This document shows, piece after piece, positions 47,502 to 59,425 of a stretch of DNA of 64,000 nucleotides. The position numbers were made by a program, and so were the translations under genes. Source of the DNA: Przewalskia tangutica (Eukaryota > Streptophyta > Magnoliopsida > Solanales > Solanaceae); NCBI GenBank assembly GCA_029844215.1, contig CM056726.1, forward strand, positions 41,223,001 to 41,287,000, read 5' to 3'. Numbering within the stretch: position 1 is the stretch's first letter; every line of letters starts with the position of its first letter. Under the pieces are notes generated by a model. That model had not been told where the DNA came from. It saw nothing but the letters and a program-made list of their open reading frames with translations, and did no database searches.

Positions 47502-50500
47502 TTACAAGTAGGAAAGTGAATTACCTGGAGGTGTGGGGAATAGGTGAGGATATACGCCTCATGTCCTCCTCGCCTTCCACGCCATCTCCTCCCGAGCTCG
47601 TTCGCCACAAGACTTTGTGAAGCCACGTCCGTCGCAGACGCTTAACTGACGATCGACTATCGCTATGGGAATCTCCTCATACGATAACCCTCGGTCACTG
47701 GACATCGTCAATCGGGTGTACCTAGATGGATCCGATACATCTCCTCAAAGTAGAAACATGAAACACCGGATCGCGCCTCGGATCGGACGGCGGATCCAAC
47801 TCATAGGCAACCTTGCCTACCCTGCGGACAATCGATCGCCCAATGTACTGGCCGAAGTTTCACTTTCTTCCCGAATCTCATCACACCCTTCATGGGTGAC
47901 ACCTTCAGGAAAACCCAATCATCCACCTCGAACTCCAGATGCCGACGATGATGATCTGCATACGACTTCTGTCGACTCTGAGCTGTGAGCAACCGCTCCT
48001 GGATAAGCTTCACCTTATCCATCGCACTGCGCACCAATCTGGTCCCACTAATCGCACTCGCCCACATCGAACCGGCTGTCACGACCGAACCGGGCAGAAT
48101 GGCGTGCCTTACCCCGGGCACCCTAGTGATACAACATCAGAGAAAATCAGCGGAAATAAAAACATGAACATGAATTTAGAGACAAAATAAATAAACAGGC
48201 CAACCAAAACAGTTGCCTTCATCATATATACATAAATACCCGAACAATTATCCTTTTTACAAACCGCCACAACAATTCAGACCTCTAAGATTTACAACAA
48301 CTATGACGGGACAGGCCCCGCCATACCACGAATGTACACGGACCTGCTGCACTGTGGTAACATACCAAAGATAAGCCTCGAAGGAACGGAGCTTCCAACA
48401 CGCCAAAGGTGATCCTAAGCGGGGATCGACGGCCGATGTACCTCTGCATGCGGCGTGACGCGACCGAAGGAGGTCGATAACAGTACCAGTATGTGAAATC
48501 GAAAAATCATGGCGAAATCATAATAGTCTATAAAGCGAGGAGACGGTATGATAACCAAACTACGATGCATACACATACGATTATATCAATTCGTGGTCTC
48601 ACGCTTAACATCAATCCCGCGTGGAGTACCTTCCATCGCTGCCGTGCATGATATGATAACAACAAGATAGAAATCCAAATGGGAGCATACGTGCGCTACG
48701 CATCGTGTCGTGATGTCCAAAGGGAACAAATAAGACAACATTCCAAATAGAAGCATACCCGTGCGCTCTGCGTCGTGTCGATGAGTCCAAGGAAACAATA
48801 AGACAAAGATTCCAAATGGAAGCATGCGTGCGCTACGCATCGTGTCAGTATGTCCAAAGGGAAACAATAAGACAACAAGGCGGTAATCAAAGTGGAAGTA
48901 TACCCGTGCGCTACGCATCGTGTCAGTATGTCCAAAGTGATTTAACAAAAGTAACACTATCAGCGAACGTGCGTGGAATTTCTCGCCACCGCGTCGCCCA
49001 AGTAAGTTCTCAACAAGTCAACCGACCCTCCATCGAGAGACGCGGTAGTATAGAAACACAATCTTTGCACAACAAAGGCTATCACAACAAGCATAGGCAA
49101 GTTTCACAACAACAAGCATAGGCAAGTTTCACATCAACAAGCATAGGCAAGTTATACACAACTCAAAGTACTTTCATTTTATGCCAAAGTCCGGGTTTTA
49201 ACCCTAAAGTACTACGTACGTTAAATTCCTTTTAAAGAGATCAAATCCTTTTCTAAAAGTCACCCGATACCCGTAGTATAAAAATAGAGTGACTTATATC
49301 TTTTAAGTAGACCAAAACAACTTCTTTTTAAAGTCAAGTTACCACATTAAAACCAATGATAAAACCTTTCTTTTGTTTTCATAAGGTCGTTATAACCAAC
49401 TTCCCATAAAGTTGTTATACACCTTATGTTTTAAACCATTTTAAGACAACACAATGCCTTTCTTTTTCCTAAAGTTCCAGTTTGCCTAATTTCAAATACA
49501 CAAGTCTCTTTTTTGAAAAGTTCATAGTTCAATGTCTTAATCTCTTTTAAAACAATTGAGTAACATATGCCTTAGGCGAGTAGGTTATCCTTGTTCATAA
49601 TCAATCTTCTTAGCAGCCATGATCTAGAAATGTAATATCATTTTGTCTCATCTTAGATTCTATGCAGATGGAGGTTTCTACTGGTTTTAATAATACTTAA
49701 TTATTCAATACATTTCCCTTTATTAACGCTGCAGTGGTTTGTCGATACATTCGATTTCCAAATCAAGAAACATTATTCCTTCCAAAAACCAAGTACTCAT
49801 TACTCACGAATGAGGTTTCACACAAACATTCATATTAAGTCAAGTCTCTTATCTTTTAAGAATAAGTCTCTTAACTTCTAAACCATTAAACCATTCTTTT
49901 TATCTCTCTTAAGGCGTTACACCTAACTTCTCATAAAGCTGGTATAACTTTTATGTTTTCAAACCAAGTATACACTTCTTTCAAAAAGGTTTCTTAATCT
50001 TTTAGAATACTTCAGTTCTTTTACATCAAGTCGGTTATAAGTCAAATCGCTTATCTTTTAAAAACCACAAAGCATTTCTCATTTACATGAAAGTTATTAT
50101 AACCAACTTCCCATGCCGTTATAACACTTTATGTTTAAAGACAATCAAATACATTTAACACGTATGCGTCACCGCACTACATAGTTATACACATATCATG
50201 CTAGAATAGATAGGAAGAGGTTCACATACCTCGCGACAGTATCGACTAATAGCAAAACGCTCCAAGTACCTCAAACCGCTACACTCTCACCAAGCGATCA
50301 CCCACACGTAGTACTACAACCTAGAGGCCACAAAGCGCCTATTAATATCTTTAGATCTCAATGTAGAATATTCTACGTAAAATTCGCAAGACTTCTCCGC
50401 AACAACAGAAATCTCCTCCTCTATCGAGGCCGCCACCAAGCCAACCAGGGGTTAACACGCCTAACCGGACGTACAATTCTACTACACGAATGCTACACAA

Positions 50501-53500
50501 GTCATCGTAATACGTCCTATGTAATTACATTCGATTCTCTTCTTAAAATTCAGCTTAAGTCGCAAGACATTGCCGTAAGTATTATTCAGCTTAAGTCAAA
50601 AGACATTGCCGCACAACTAAGTTCGATTCTATATATAGTATACTTAACTATATACTCCTACAACATGTAATTTCCAATTACAAATGAAGGTCATGAGTGT
50701 TTACCTCGATAAGCCCAAAATTATCCAAGTTATATGTCGATCCCGAGCAAGGTTTAGCTCCTACTCGTGCGCTCCGACTCCGCCTCCAACCAACCCTTAG
50801 AAGTTCTAACCAACTTCTACTTATAACTTCAACTACGGTGAAGATTTACTTAGGGTTTCGTTTTTGTGGTGAGGAAGTATAATAGTATTTTCTGGCTTTT
50901 GTATAAGTGTAACTTTGGGAATACTACAAGGTATTTGGGCCAAGGTATTTGGGCATTATAACAATACTAGAGAGTATTTCTATACCACAAAAGGGGGTAT
51001 TATACGAAACAACTAGGCTAGGGGAGTGGTACCACGGCTAGAACACTACAAAGGGAGGGGAGCTGCCAAGGGCCTTTCTCAAAGGGGAGGGTTTGGACGA
51101 TTTTAACTCACAAAGGGAGAGATTTCAAGACTTGGAAAATGATTTTGGATGAAGAAAGTTCATCAACTAAGGGGGTATTTATAGGTCAAGCAAAGGCCAA
51201 CCAATGGCCAAGATCAAGCCAAGTGTTAGGCAAGTGTAGGGCTAGGATTAAGCCATGTGCACCTTATCCATCTACCACACAACTTGCACAAAATATCCTA
51301 CCAACTCCCTTGACCCTTTCGTCCAATCCGCCCAAAAACGTGCTCCAATTGAGGGTGACAAGTGTCGCTCTCGTTGGTCCAAAATGTTTCGCCTCTGGAA
51401 AAATCCGCAAAAATTTTAAATGACATAGCCGGAATTTTCCTACGAAAGTCGTGGAAACGTTTCGTAAAAACGACTTTTGGTAGTTATGCACAAATTCAAC
51501 CTATGCCTACTTTAAGGCTCAAATTGTATACGCACGCCTCATGTACATACTGAAATACGGGGTATAACACACTTATCGGCGATCTGCACTTCTCCCATAC
51601 AAGGCCTCATAAGGCGCCATCCGAATACCGGAGTGGTAGCTATTATTATACGCAAACTCAACTAGGCAAATGATCCTCCCACTACCCGGTCAATAACACA
51701 AAGCTCGCAGATATCCTCGAGTATGGATAGTGCGCCACCGTCCCGTCTGCTGTGGATGGAATGCACGATCGTGCTCACTGCGTCCCTAAACCTTCTCGAA
51801 GGACTCTGAAGTTAGCCGAATCGGGCTCTGCATGCGATATGATCGAAATAGGGACTCCATGCACCGACGATCTCTGATGTAAAGTCCGCATAATCCTCAC
51901 CAAAAGTCGCCCCGACGGAAGAAAGTGGGCTGATTTCGTCACCGCCGACGATAACCCATATAGAATCATGCCTCTCCGAGTGCGAGGTAATCCCGTGATA
52001 AAGTCCATGTTGATCATCTCCCACTTCCGTGTCGGGATCTCTATCGTCGCAATAATCCACCAGGGCCTCGTGCTCTATCTTCACCGCCGACAACACGGGC
52101 ACCGAGCTACAAACTCCGCAACGCCCTCTTCAAGCCATCCCACCAATACACGGATCTAAGGTCGTGGTACATCTTGGTCGACTCGACGGATAGAGTAACG
52201 CCGCGCCGTGTGCTTCCCTAGAACTCGCCGCAAGTCCTAAAACATCCGGAACACACAACTCGCTCAAACCTTAGCACCCATCAAGTGCTACTCAAAAGGA
52301 CCTTCCTCACGAAGAGCCGTATCACGATATCGAATCAAAACCGGATCCTCAAACTGTTGTCTCTTCACCTCCTCGACGATGGAAGACTCGGCAACCTCTC
52401 GAACTCGAACCCCACTGCTATCAGAATCAATCAAACGGACACCAAGGCTCGCTAACTGATGCAAATCGCGAACCATGCCCCTCCTCTCTGGATGCACATC
52501 TGATAGACTCCCCATCGACCTACGACTAAGAGCATCTGCGATAACATTGGCCTTCCCCGGGTGGTACAGGATATCAACATCGTAATCCTGGTAACTCTAA
52601 CCACCGCCTTCGCCGTAAGTTCGGCTCCTCTGGCCGAAGATATACCGAGGCTCTTGTGGTCTCATAAATATCCACATGAACCCCATACAAATAGTGCCTC
52701 CAGATCTTCAAGGCGTGAATCACCGCTGCCAACTCCAAATCATGGGTGGGGTAGTTCCTCTCGTGTTCTTAAGATGTCGGGATGCATACGCTATAACCTT
52801 ACCCAGCTGCATCAACACACAACCGAGCACGATGCCTGACGCATCACAATACACAACATAACCGTCTGGACCCTTTGGAAGAGTAAGAACGGGGCGTCGC
52901 CGGGCCTCTCCTTCAAGAATCGGAAACCACGCCACAAGCATCACCATCAAACTTAGTTGCCTTCCGAGTCGGCCTAGTCAATGGTGCAGATAAGCAAACT
53001 TCTACGAACCGCCGATAATAACCTGCAAGGCCCGAAATCGCGAACCTCGCCGAGTAGTAGGTCTAGGCCAACTCCTGACTGCCTCGATCTTGGCCGTATC
53101 CACCTGAATACCATCGGCCCCGACAATATGCCCAAGAAAAGCCACCGAAGCTAACCAAAACTCACATTTGGAAAACTTGGCATATAACTGCGGGTCCCGG
53201 AGAACTGTCAGCACAGTCCTCAAATGCTCCGCATGCTCCTGCTCTGAGCGAGAATAAACCAAGATATCATCAATGAACACTATCACAAACGTGTCCAAAA
53301 ATGGTTTGAACACTCGGTTCATCAAATCCATGAATACCGCCGAGCATTGGTCAACCCGAAAGACATGACCCTGAACTCATAATGCCCGCACGTCCGAATG
53401 CGATCTAGGGACATCCGCCTCTCGACTCGCACTGATGATAGCCCGATCGCAGATCAATCTTGGAGAAACATCTCGCTACCGCAATCGTCGAACAAATCAT

Positions 53501-55568
53501 CAATCACGGGAAGGGTATTCGTTTAATGGTCACCTTGTTCAGCTGCCTGTAATCAACACACATGCGCAGCGTCCCGTCCTTCTTCTTCACGAACAATACC
53601 GGCGCTCCCCAGGGAGAAACACTAGGCCTGATGAAGCCCTTCTCCAGCAAATCTCTCAGCTGGTCCTTCAACTCTCTCAACTCGGCAGGTGCCATTCTGT
53701 ATGGCGGAATGGAAATAGGCCGAGTGTCTGGCAACACATCTATACAAAACTCAATCTCCCTCTCAGGAGGGATACCCGGGAGGTCGTCTGGAAACACGTC
53801 TGGGAACTCTCTGACTACTGGAACTGACTGAAAATCTGGTACCGCAGCCTCAGTATCAAACACCCGAATGAGATGGTAAATGTACCCCTTCTGCACCATC
53901 TTCCTAGCCTTGAGGTAGGAAATAAACCTACCCCTCGGCGATACAGTGTTCCCCTCCCACTCAACAATCGGCCTCAGAAACCGAACCGTACCACTCTCTC
54001 CCTGCAGTCTACATTGGCGTAGCAAGAAGCTAGCCAATCCATACCCATGATCACATCGAAATCAGTCATGTCCAACTCTATCAAGTCGGCTAGGGTCTGA
54101 CGACTGTATATGGTCACTGGACAAGCCCTATATACCCGCCGAGCTACCACCGAATCACCCACTGGCGTAGCTACCTCGAAAGGGTCTATGGACTCAGGCT
54201 CTATCCCTATCCTACTAGCAATAAGGGGAGATATATAGGACAGTAGAACCCGATCTATCAAGGCATACACATCAAATCCAGATCTCGATAAAGTACACGT
54301 GACGGCGCCAGCGACGCCTCACCGTCCCGCCACCGACAAGGCATAAATGCGATTCGAGGACCGCTAGAATCGACCCGCCATGACCTGCCGCGACCTGCTG
54401 CCCACGAGTACCACGCCTGCCGGGCGAGTAATCAGGAGATGATGAACCGCAATGCACCGTAGCCGAGCCCTACCACCGCCGCCGGTCGGACAAGCCCTCG
54501 CATAATGACCTGCCGCCACAAGTATAGCAAGCTCCCGGTAGTACTACACCCTCGAATGGAATCTACCACAACGAAACACCGAGCAGACCTCGATCGGTTA
54601 GCACCTTGCTACCCCGAAGTTCAAGTCTGGGCCCCGACCGCCCCGAATGCTCGGCTGCACCGAAACGATGTAGGAGTGCTCGAGCCGGGCCGTGGTGCAA
54701 ACCTAGACGTCACGAGGCCGTCCTCCCGAACTACCAAAAATCCGGCCGTCTCGCCTTCTTCTCGATGCCGATATCCGCCGACCCGTCGGTCTCTACGCCT
54801 CGCATCCAAGTGCATGAGCTGCATACGGTAATGTCCATGCTCGTGAAGAGCCACACCCGCACAAGACTCGGCCATATAATCATCTAGCCCGGTGACGTAG
54901 CGATGCACCCGGTCCTCCATAGCTGCTACTAGCGCAGGGACATATCGAGCCAATGAATCAAACTCGACGTTGTACTCCCTAACTGTGCGTCCTCCCTGCC
55001 TCAGCAACAAAAATCTGTCGGCCCGTGCCCTCCTCATCTGCGGAGGCAAGAAGTGTGTGAGAAAAGCCTCCGAAAACTCATCCCAGTAGGCGGGACGCGT
55101 GCTCTCCGGGATAACTCCCACGAATCAAACCAATCGATCGCGTATCACGCAGCCGATGCGAACCAAGATCACGGACTCGGTCTCAAGCTTTGACCACTCG
55201 CATGATCTCTGCAGAATCGACGGATGAACTCGCGGATCATCCTCGTGTCTCGACCAGAACTCAAGGGCTACTGGCTCGAAAATCTCGTAGCTGCAAACCG
55301 ATCGATCGCGTGAACTACAGTCTTCTGAACTGGAACCGCAGATTCAACCTATCATCATGTTCGCCACGATCACGGCGATCGGGCCATCTCTCGGAATCTA
55401 TCTCATCCGCTCCAGCCGTGGACCGAGGTATAGGTACTGTGGCCTCTCGCTGGGCCGCGGCGTCATGGAACTCGCCGCCTCGTATAGATCGGGCACGAGC
55501 CCTCGTAATCTCGGTGTCCTACTAGCGCCTCCGCCGCTTTGCCCTTCGCCGGGTTTTACGCGAGGCAT
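47502..55568 (-). pseudogene. gag-pol polyprotein, C copy 2, split by an LTR
   Basis: The start is the ATG at 55568-55566; the stop is TAA at 47504-47502. Gag: 55121-54621 (AFLTHFLPPQMRRARADRF, REYNVEFDSLARYVPAL). Protease: 54270-53974 (SYISPLIASRIG, FDVIMGMDWLASC). Protease linker and reverse transcriptase start: 54037-53504, a clean 177-residue stretch with PPYRMAPAELRELKDQL, GFIRPSVSPWGAPVLFVKKK and CVDYRQLNKVTIK. Reverse transcriptase active site: FIDDILVYS in 53331-53002 (Asp pair at about 53271-53266). RNase H: 52950-52720. Integrase: 52102-51775 (NMDFITGLPRT in a neighbouring frame). The integrase end and chromodomain continue beyond the solo LTR at 48076-47502. It has the best-preserved reverse transcriptase N-terminus here but cannot be translated as a whole. 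Confidence 0.86.
48077..51569 (-). repeat. Solo family D LTR in C integrase (3493 bp)
   Basis: A single LTR in minus orientation from TGTCACGACC to GGTATAACA. It matches the D LTRs in length and landmarks: the 25-bp repeat (three units, 49090-49155), the roughly 70-bp repeats (48640-48960), a TATA at 51176-51183 and a U3 palindrome at 51351-51372. No internal region remains. The flanks are CCGGC (48072-48076) and CACTT (51570-51574), not a clear duplication. It splits the integrase between the HLEFEVDDWVF part and ALYGRKCRSPI. Confidence 0.87.
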
Positions 55569-55681
55569 AATCAAGCATGTAAAAGGAATACGTTAGAGGG
55601 GTCCAACTTATAACACAGCTCTAAGGCACGATCTCAGAGTGAGAAGAATGGAAACCAATCCTAAATATCCTATAGCCTCCT

Positions 55682-55715
55682 GACTATTGGTGTGGTGCAC
55701 AACACACCGATAATC
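55682..55715 (-). promoter_or_regulatory. Leader stem-loop, GTGCAC loop (C copy 2)
   Basis: Arms GACTATTGGTGTG (55682-55694) and CACACCGATAATC (55703-55715) surround the loop GTGCACAA, holding the self-complementary GTGCAC at 55695-55700. Two positions are unpaired: the conserved mismatch, and a C for T change in the outer stem. It lies between gag and the primer site on the sense strand. Confidence 0.7.
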
Positions 55716-55761
55716 AAGACTCTACTAGATACGGTCTGTAGACACTTTCCGAGGATTAACT

Positions 55762-55773
55762 GCTCTGATACCA
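55762..55773 (-). promoter_or_regulatory. Primer binding site, tRNA-iMet type (C copy 2)
   Basis: TGGTATCAGAGC on the minus strand, four bases from LTR 3. Copy 1 has the same site at 44947-44958. Confidence 0.9.
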
Positions 55774-55777
55774 CTTT

Positions 55778-58206
55778 TGTCACGACCCGTTCCGGGGCCT
55801 ATGACTGGTGTCTTACCCGGGCACCCAAGTAGTCATACATCAGAGTAATCAGCGGAAAATAAAAACATAAGACAGGAAACAGTTGTAAAAGAGACACAGT
55901 TTCTGAGAAAAGGGTGCCTTTCGGCATATATATATAAACAAAGTTTGGAAGTTACATCCCAACTGTACAATAGGACTATAGACCTCTAAAGAAGATAAAC
56001 GACTATGGCAGGACAGGGCCCCGCCATACCCTGAATGTACAAAACTATATACAACAACTGGGAGATCATACCCAAAAGTCAAGCCTCCGGAGAAGATGGA
56101 GCTCCTGACACCAAAGCAAAAAGATCCTAAGGATGTGGATCTAGCACCTGCTTGCCCTTACCTGCGGCATGAACGCAGCCCAGCGAGGTCGATAACAGGT
56201 ACTAAGTATGTGAAACTGTAAGGTACTGAAGTAAAATCAAAGTATTTAAAACCATTTGCAAATACAACCAGTTTAACTACACATAGTGCCACAACATAAA
56301 CAAGAGCAAAATAGATATAATGTAACTGGTCTTTCCTAGGCCGCGAATGATCGAAGCAATGCCAATCGCCCATAGTATCATTATGCGCGCCTAATCCTGG
56401 ACTTCCCGCAGTTCGCATAGGTCACACACAGACCCGCATGAGGTATTCCTCGCATCGGGGGTAGCTAACCCCTGCATTCTCCCGACTCCCGCACCGCATA
56501 GTCTCGATAGACCGCGTAGTCACACGCATCGCATAGGGCATTCCCGCGTCGGGATAAAACACCCGAATGAGCAATCACGGAACTCCCGCAGCTCGCATAG
56601 TCACACGCACCGCGTAGCCGTATAGACCGCGTCGGGTGGCAAGCCCTCGGTATAACAAGTCAAGAGGGTAGGTGATATAATAACATTACAACTGACTTAC
56701 CGTTTAGCAACGTAAGCACAACAAGAATGACCCCCTTTCACAACATCACAAGACACTAACACACGTAGCATCATAATATGTCTATTTATCAAACAATCTC
56801 ACTACACCTTACAGAAATCAATACAAGGTTTTTATAACAAATAAGTAAACAGTTCCTTTTATCCTTCTTAAGTTTTTATACCTAACTTCTCATAAAGCTA
56901 GTATAACTCTTAAGCTTTTTGTTTAAAAACCAAAAATTTCTCTTCTGTTAAAAATGATTCAGTATTCTTTTGAAATGCATCAAGATTCTTATTATTCAGG
57001 CTTAAGTCAAAAGACATTGCCGTAATTATTATTCAGGCTTAAGTCAAAAGACATTGCCGTAATTATTATTCAGTTAACACACGTACGTCTACCGTACTAT
57101 ATATATTTTAAAATATCATGCTCAAGAGTATAGGAAGAATCACATACCTTCTTGGCGAACTCCACCTGGCAAGTCGAATATGTCGCGCGCAGAGAATCAG
57201 CCTATAATAGTCAAGTACGTCTATCAACGTCTAGACTACTCTGTAAATGATTCTAGCGAGGGTTCTCTATTCTACAGAAAATTGGGCAGCACTTCCCTAC
57301 CCGGTAATTATACAAGTCTACTGTAAATACAGTCCTATCTTCTTTATTATTCTTCTGATGTGATAACAGTTCAATTCTATTCTTTAATATCCTTCTAAGT
57401 ATCTTATACTCAAGTCTTAGCTATTCTTATATGTAATATCCAATTACAATAGAAGGACAAGAGTATTTACCTCGATAAGCCCAAAAATTATCCAAGTTAA
57501 AAGTCGATCCTGAGCAAGGTTTAGCTCCTAATTGCACGCTCCGATAGCTCCAAGAAACTCTTAGAAGTTCTAACACTTCTACTTAAATACTATAAGAGAT
57601 TTGGGCTAGGGTATTTTGGTATAGTAACTATACTAGAAGGCAACTTCTACAAGGGGGAGGGTATTCGGCCAAGGGCCTTCTCAAGGGGGAGGGGGAGGGC
57701 TCTTGGACGAGAATACTACAAAGAGAGGGGGGAGGATTTTCAAGACTTGGAGAATGATTTGTGGATGAAGAAAACCTTCAAGTTAGGGGAGTATTTATAG
57801 GCCAACCAATGGCCAACCAATGGGCAAGATGATGCCAAGTGCAAGGCAAGTGTAGGGTGGAGATTCACCCAAGTGTCCTTATCCATCTACTACACAAATA
57901 TCCTACCAACTCCTTGACTTTGTGCAAAGGCACAAAAAACGTGCCAACAATGCCCAAGATGCCGTCCACTTGAGGGTGACAAGTGTCACCCTCCGTTGGT
58001 CCAAAATATTTCGACTCTCGGAAAAATCCGCAAAAATTAGAAATGATATAGCCGTAATTTTCCCGTCGCAAGTTTTGTAAAACGTTTCGTCGGAAAACGA
58101 TTCTTTTAGTGAGTTGTGCACAAATATTTTCGTCCAACCTAACTTTAAGACTAAACTTTTGTACGTACGCCCTCACGTACATACTCTGGAAATACGGGGT
58201 ATAACA
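55778..58206 (-). repeat. Family C LTR 3 (2429 bp)
   Basis: Runs from TGTCACGACC to GGGGTATAACA at 58206. It has the duplicated AAGTCAAAAGACATTGCCG block (56990-57070), a TATA at 57792-57799 (minus) and the palindrome GAGGGTGACA/TGTCACCCTC at 57972-57993. It matches LTR 2 closely beyond about 56200. It is the 5' LTR of internal 2 and the right end of the C array. Confidence 0.9.
57972..57993. promoter_or_regulatory. U3 palindrome in C LTR 3
   Basis: Perfect 10-bp arms GAGGGTGACA and TGTCACCCTC around AG. The same site is at 47139-47160 (LTR 2), 39848-39869 (LTR 1, one changed base) and 58234-58255 (truncated LTR). In the sense direction it lies about 160-175 bp upstream of the TATA box in each of LTRs 1-3. 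Confidence 0.55.
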
Positions 58207-58471
58207 ATTACCGCCCAATACGTCCACCAATTAGAGGGTGACAAGTGTCGCCCTCTCGTTGGTCAAAAATGTTTCGTCTCTCGGAAAAATCCGCAACAAT
58301 TAGAAATGACATAGCCGTAATTTTCCCTTCGCAAGTTTTGTAAAACGTTTCGTCGGAAAACGATTCTTTTAGTGAGTTGTGCACAAACTTTTTCGTCCAT
58401 AATGCCTAACTAAGGCTAAACTTTTGTACGTACACCCTCACGTACATACTCTGGAAATACGGGGTATAACA
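58207..58471 (-). repeat. Truncated C LTR (265 bp), remnant 3' LTR of copy 3
   Basis: Contains only the first 265 bases of a C LTR on the minus strand (U3 start, including the palindrome), ending GGTATAACA next to internal region 3. The remainder is missing: the C array abuts it on the left at 58206. TACCG at 58209-58213 may mark the array's insertion point. Confidence 0.82.
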
Positions 58472-59425
58472 TTCTCCCCTCCTTAGAAACATTCGTCCCG
58501 AATGTTCCTTCCCAAGACAATTAACGATAAAGCTTCTTCATAACTTAAACAGTTTGCAAATGCCACATACGGCCACAAAACAACACTTAGGCAATATATG
58601 ACAATGAAAATTTACTAGTAGGAAAGTGAGTTACCTGGAGGTGTGGGGAATAGGTGAGGATACTTCTGCCTCATGTCCTAGTCAGCTTCCCACGTCATCT
58701 CCTCCCTGAGCTCGTTCCGCCATAAGACTTTGACGGAAGCCACGCCCCGTCCGCAGACGCCTAACTCGACGATCGACTATCGCTATGGGAATCTCTCATA
58801 CGATAACCCCTGGTCACTGGACATCGTCAATCGGGTGTACCCTAGATGGATCCCCGATACATCTCCTCAAAGATAGAAACATGAAACACGGATGCACCGC
58901 TTCCGGATCGGACGGCGGATCAACTCGTAGGCAACCTTGCCTACCACTGCGACAACTGATAGGCCCAATGTACTGGGCCGAAGTTTCCTTTCTTTCCGAA
59001 TCTCATCACACCCTTCATGGGTGACCCCTTCAGGAAAACCCAATAATCAACCTCGAACTCCAGATGCCGACGACGATGATCTGCATATGACTTCGCCGAC
59101 TCGAGCCGTCAAGAATCGCCTCGGATAAGCTTTACCTTATCCATCATCGCACGCACCAAATCTGGTCCCACTAACTGCACCTCGCCTACATCAAACCAGC
59201 CTATCGGCGATCTACACTTCCTCCCATACAAGGCCTCATAAGGCGCCATCTGAATACTGGAGTGGTAGCTATTATTATACGCAAACTCAACTAGAGGCAA
59301 ATGATCCTCCCAACTACCCCTGAAGTCAATAACATGGACTCGCGGATATCCTCGAGAGTCCGGATAGTGCGCTCGCCCTGTCCGTCGGGCTGTGGATGGA
59401 ATGCGATTTCGAGCTCACTGCGCCC

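Larger units (their letters stand above)
47368..55777 (-). mobile_element. Family C internal region 2, interrupted by a solo D LTR
   Basis: Colinear with copy 1. Without the solo LTR (48077-51569) it is about 4.9 kb. It carries the primer site (55762-55773), the leader stem-loop, the full gag-pol order and the terminal inverted repeat (47382-47398). The solo LTR splits the integrase C-terminal region. Confidence 0.87.
37538..58206 (-). mobile_element. Family C tandem array: LTR-gag/pol-LTR-gag/pol-LTR
   Basis: Three LTRs (37538-40085, 44963-47367, 55778-58206) enclose two complete-length internals (40086-44962 and 47368-55777, the second interrupted by a 3493-bp solo LTR). Orientation is minus. 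TACCG precedes the array (37533-37537) and occurs two bases after it (58209-58213), a possible target duplication. The middle LTR is a mosaic of its neighbours, which supports unequal crossing-over between LTRs of two elements. The encoded order gag, protease, reverse transcriptase, RNase H, integrase, chromodomain identifies a Tekay/Del-type chromovirus. Confidence 0.85.
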
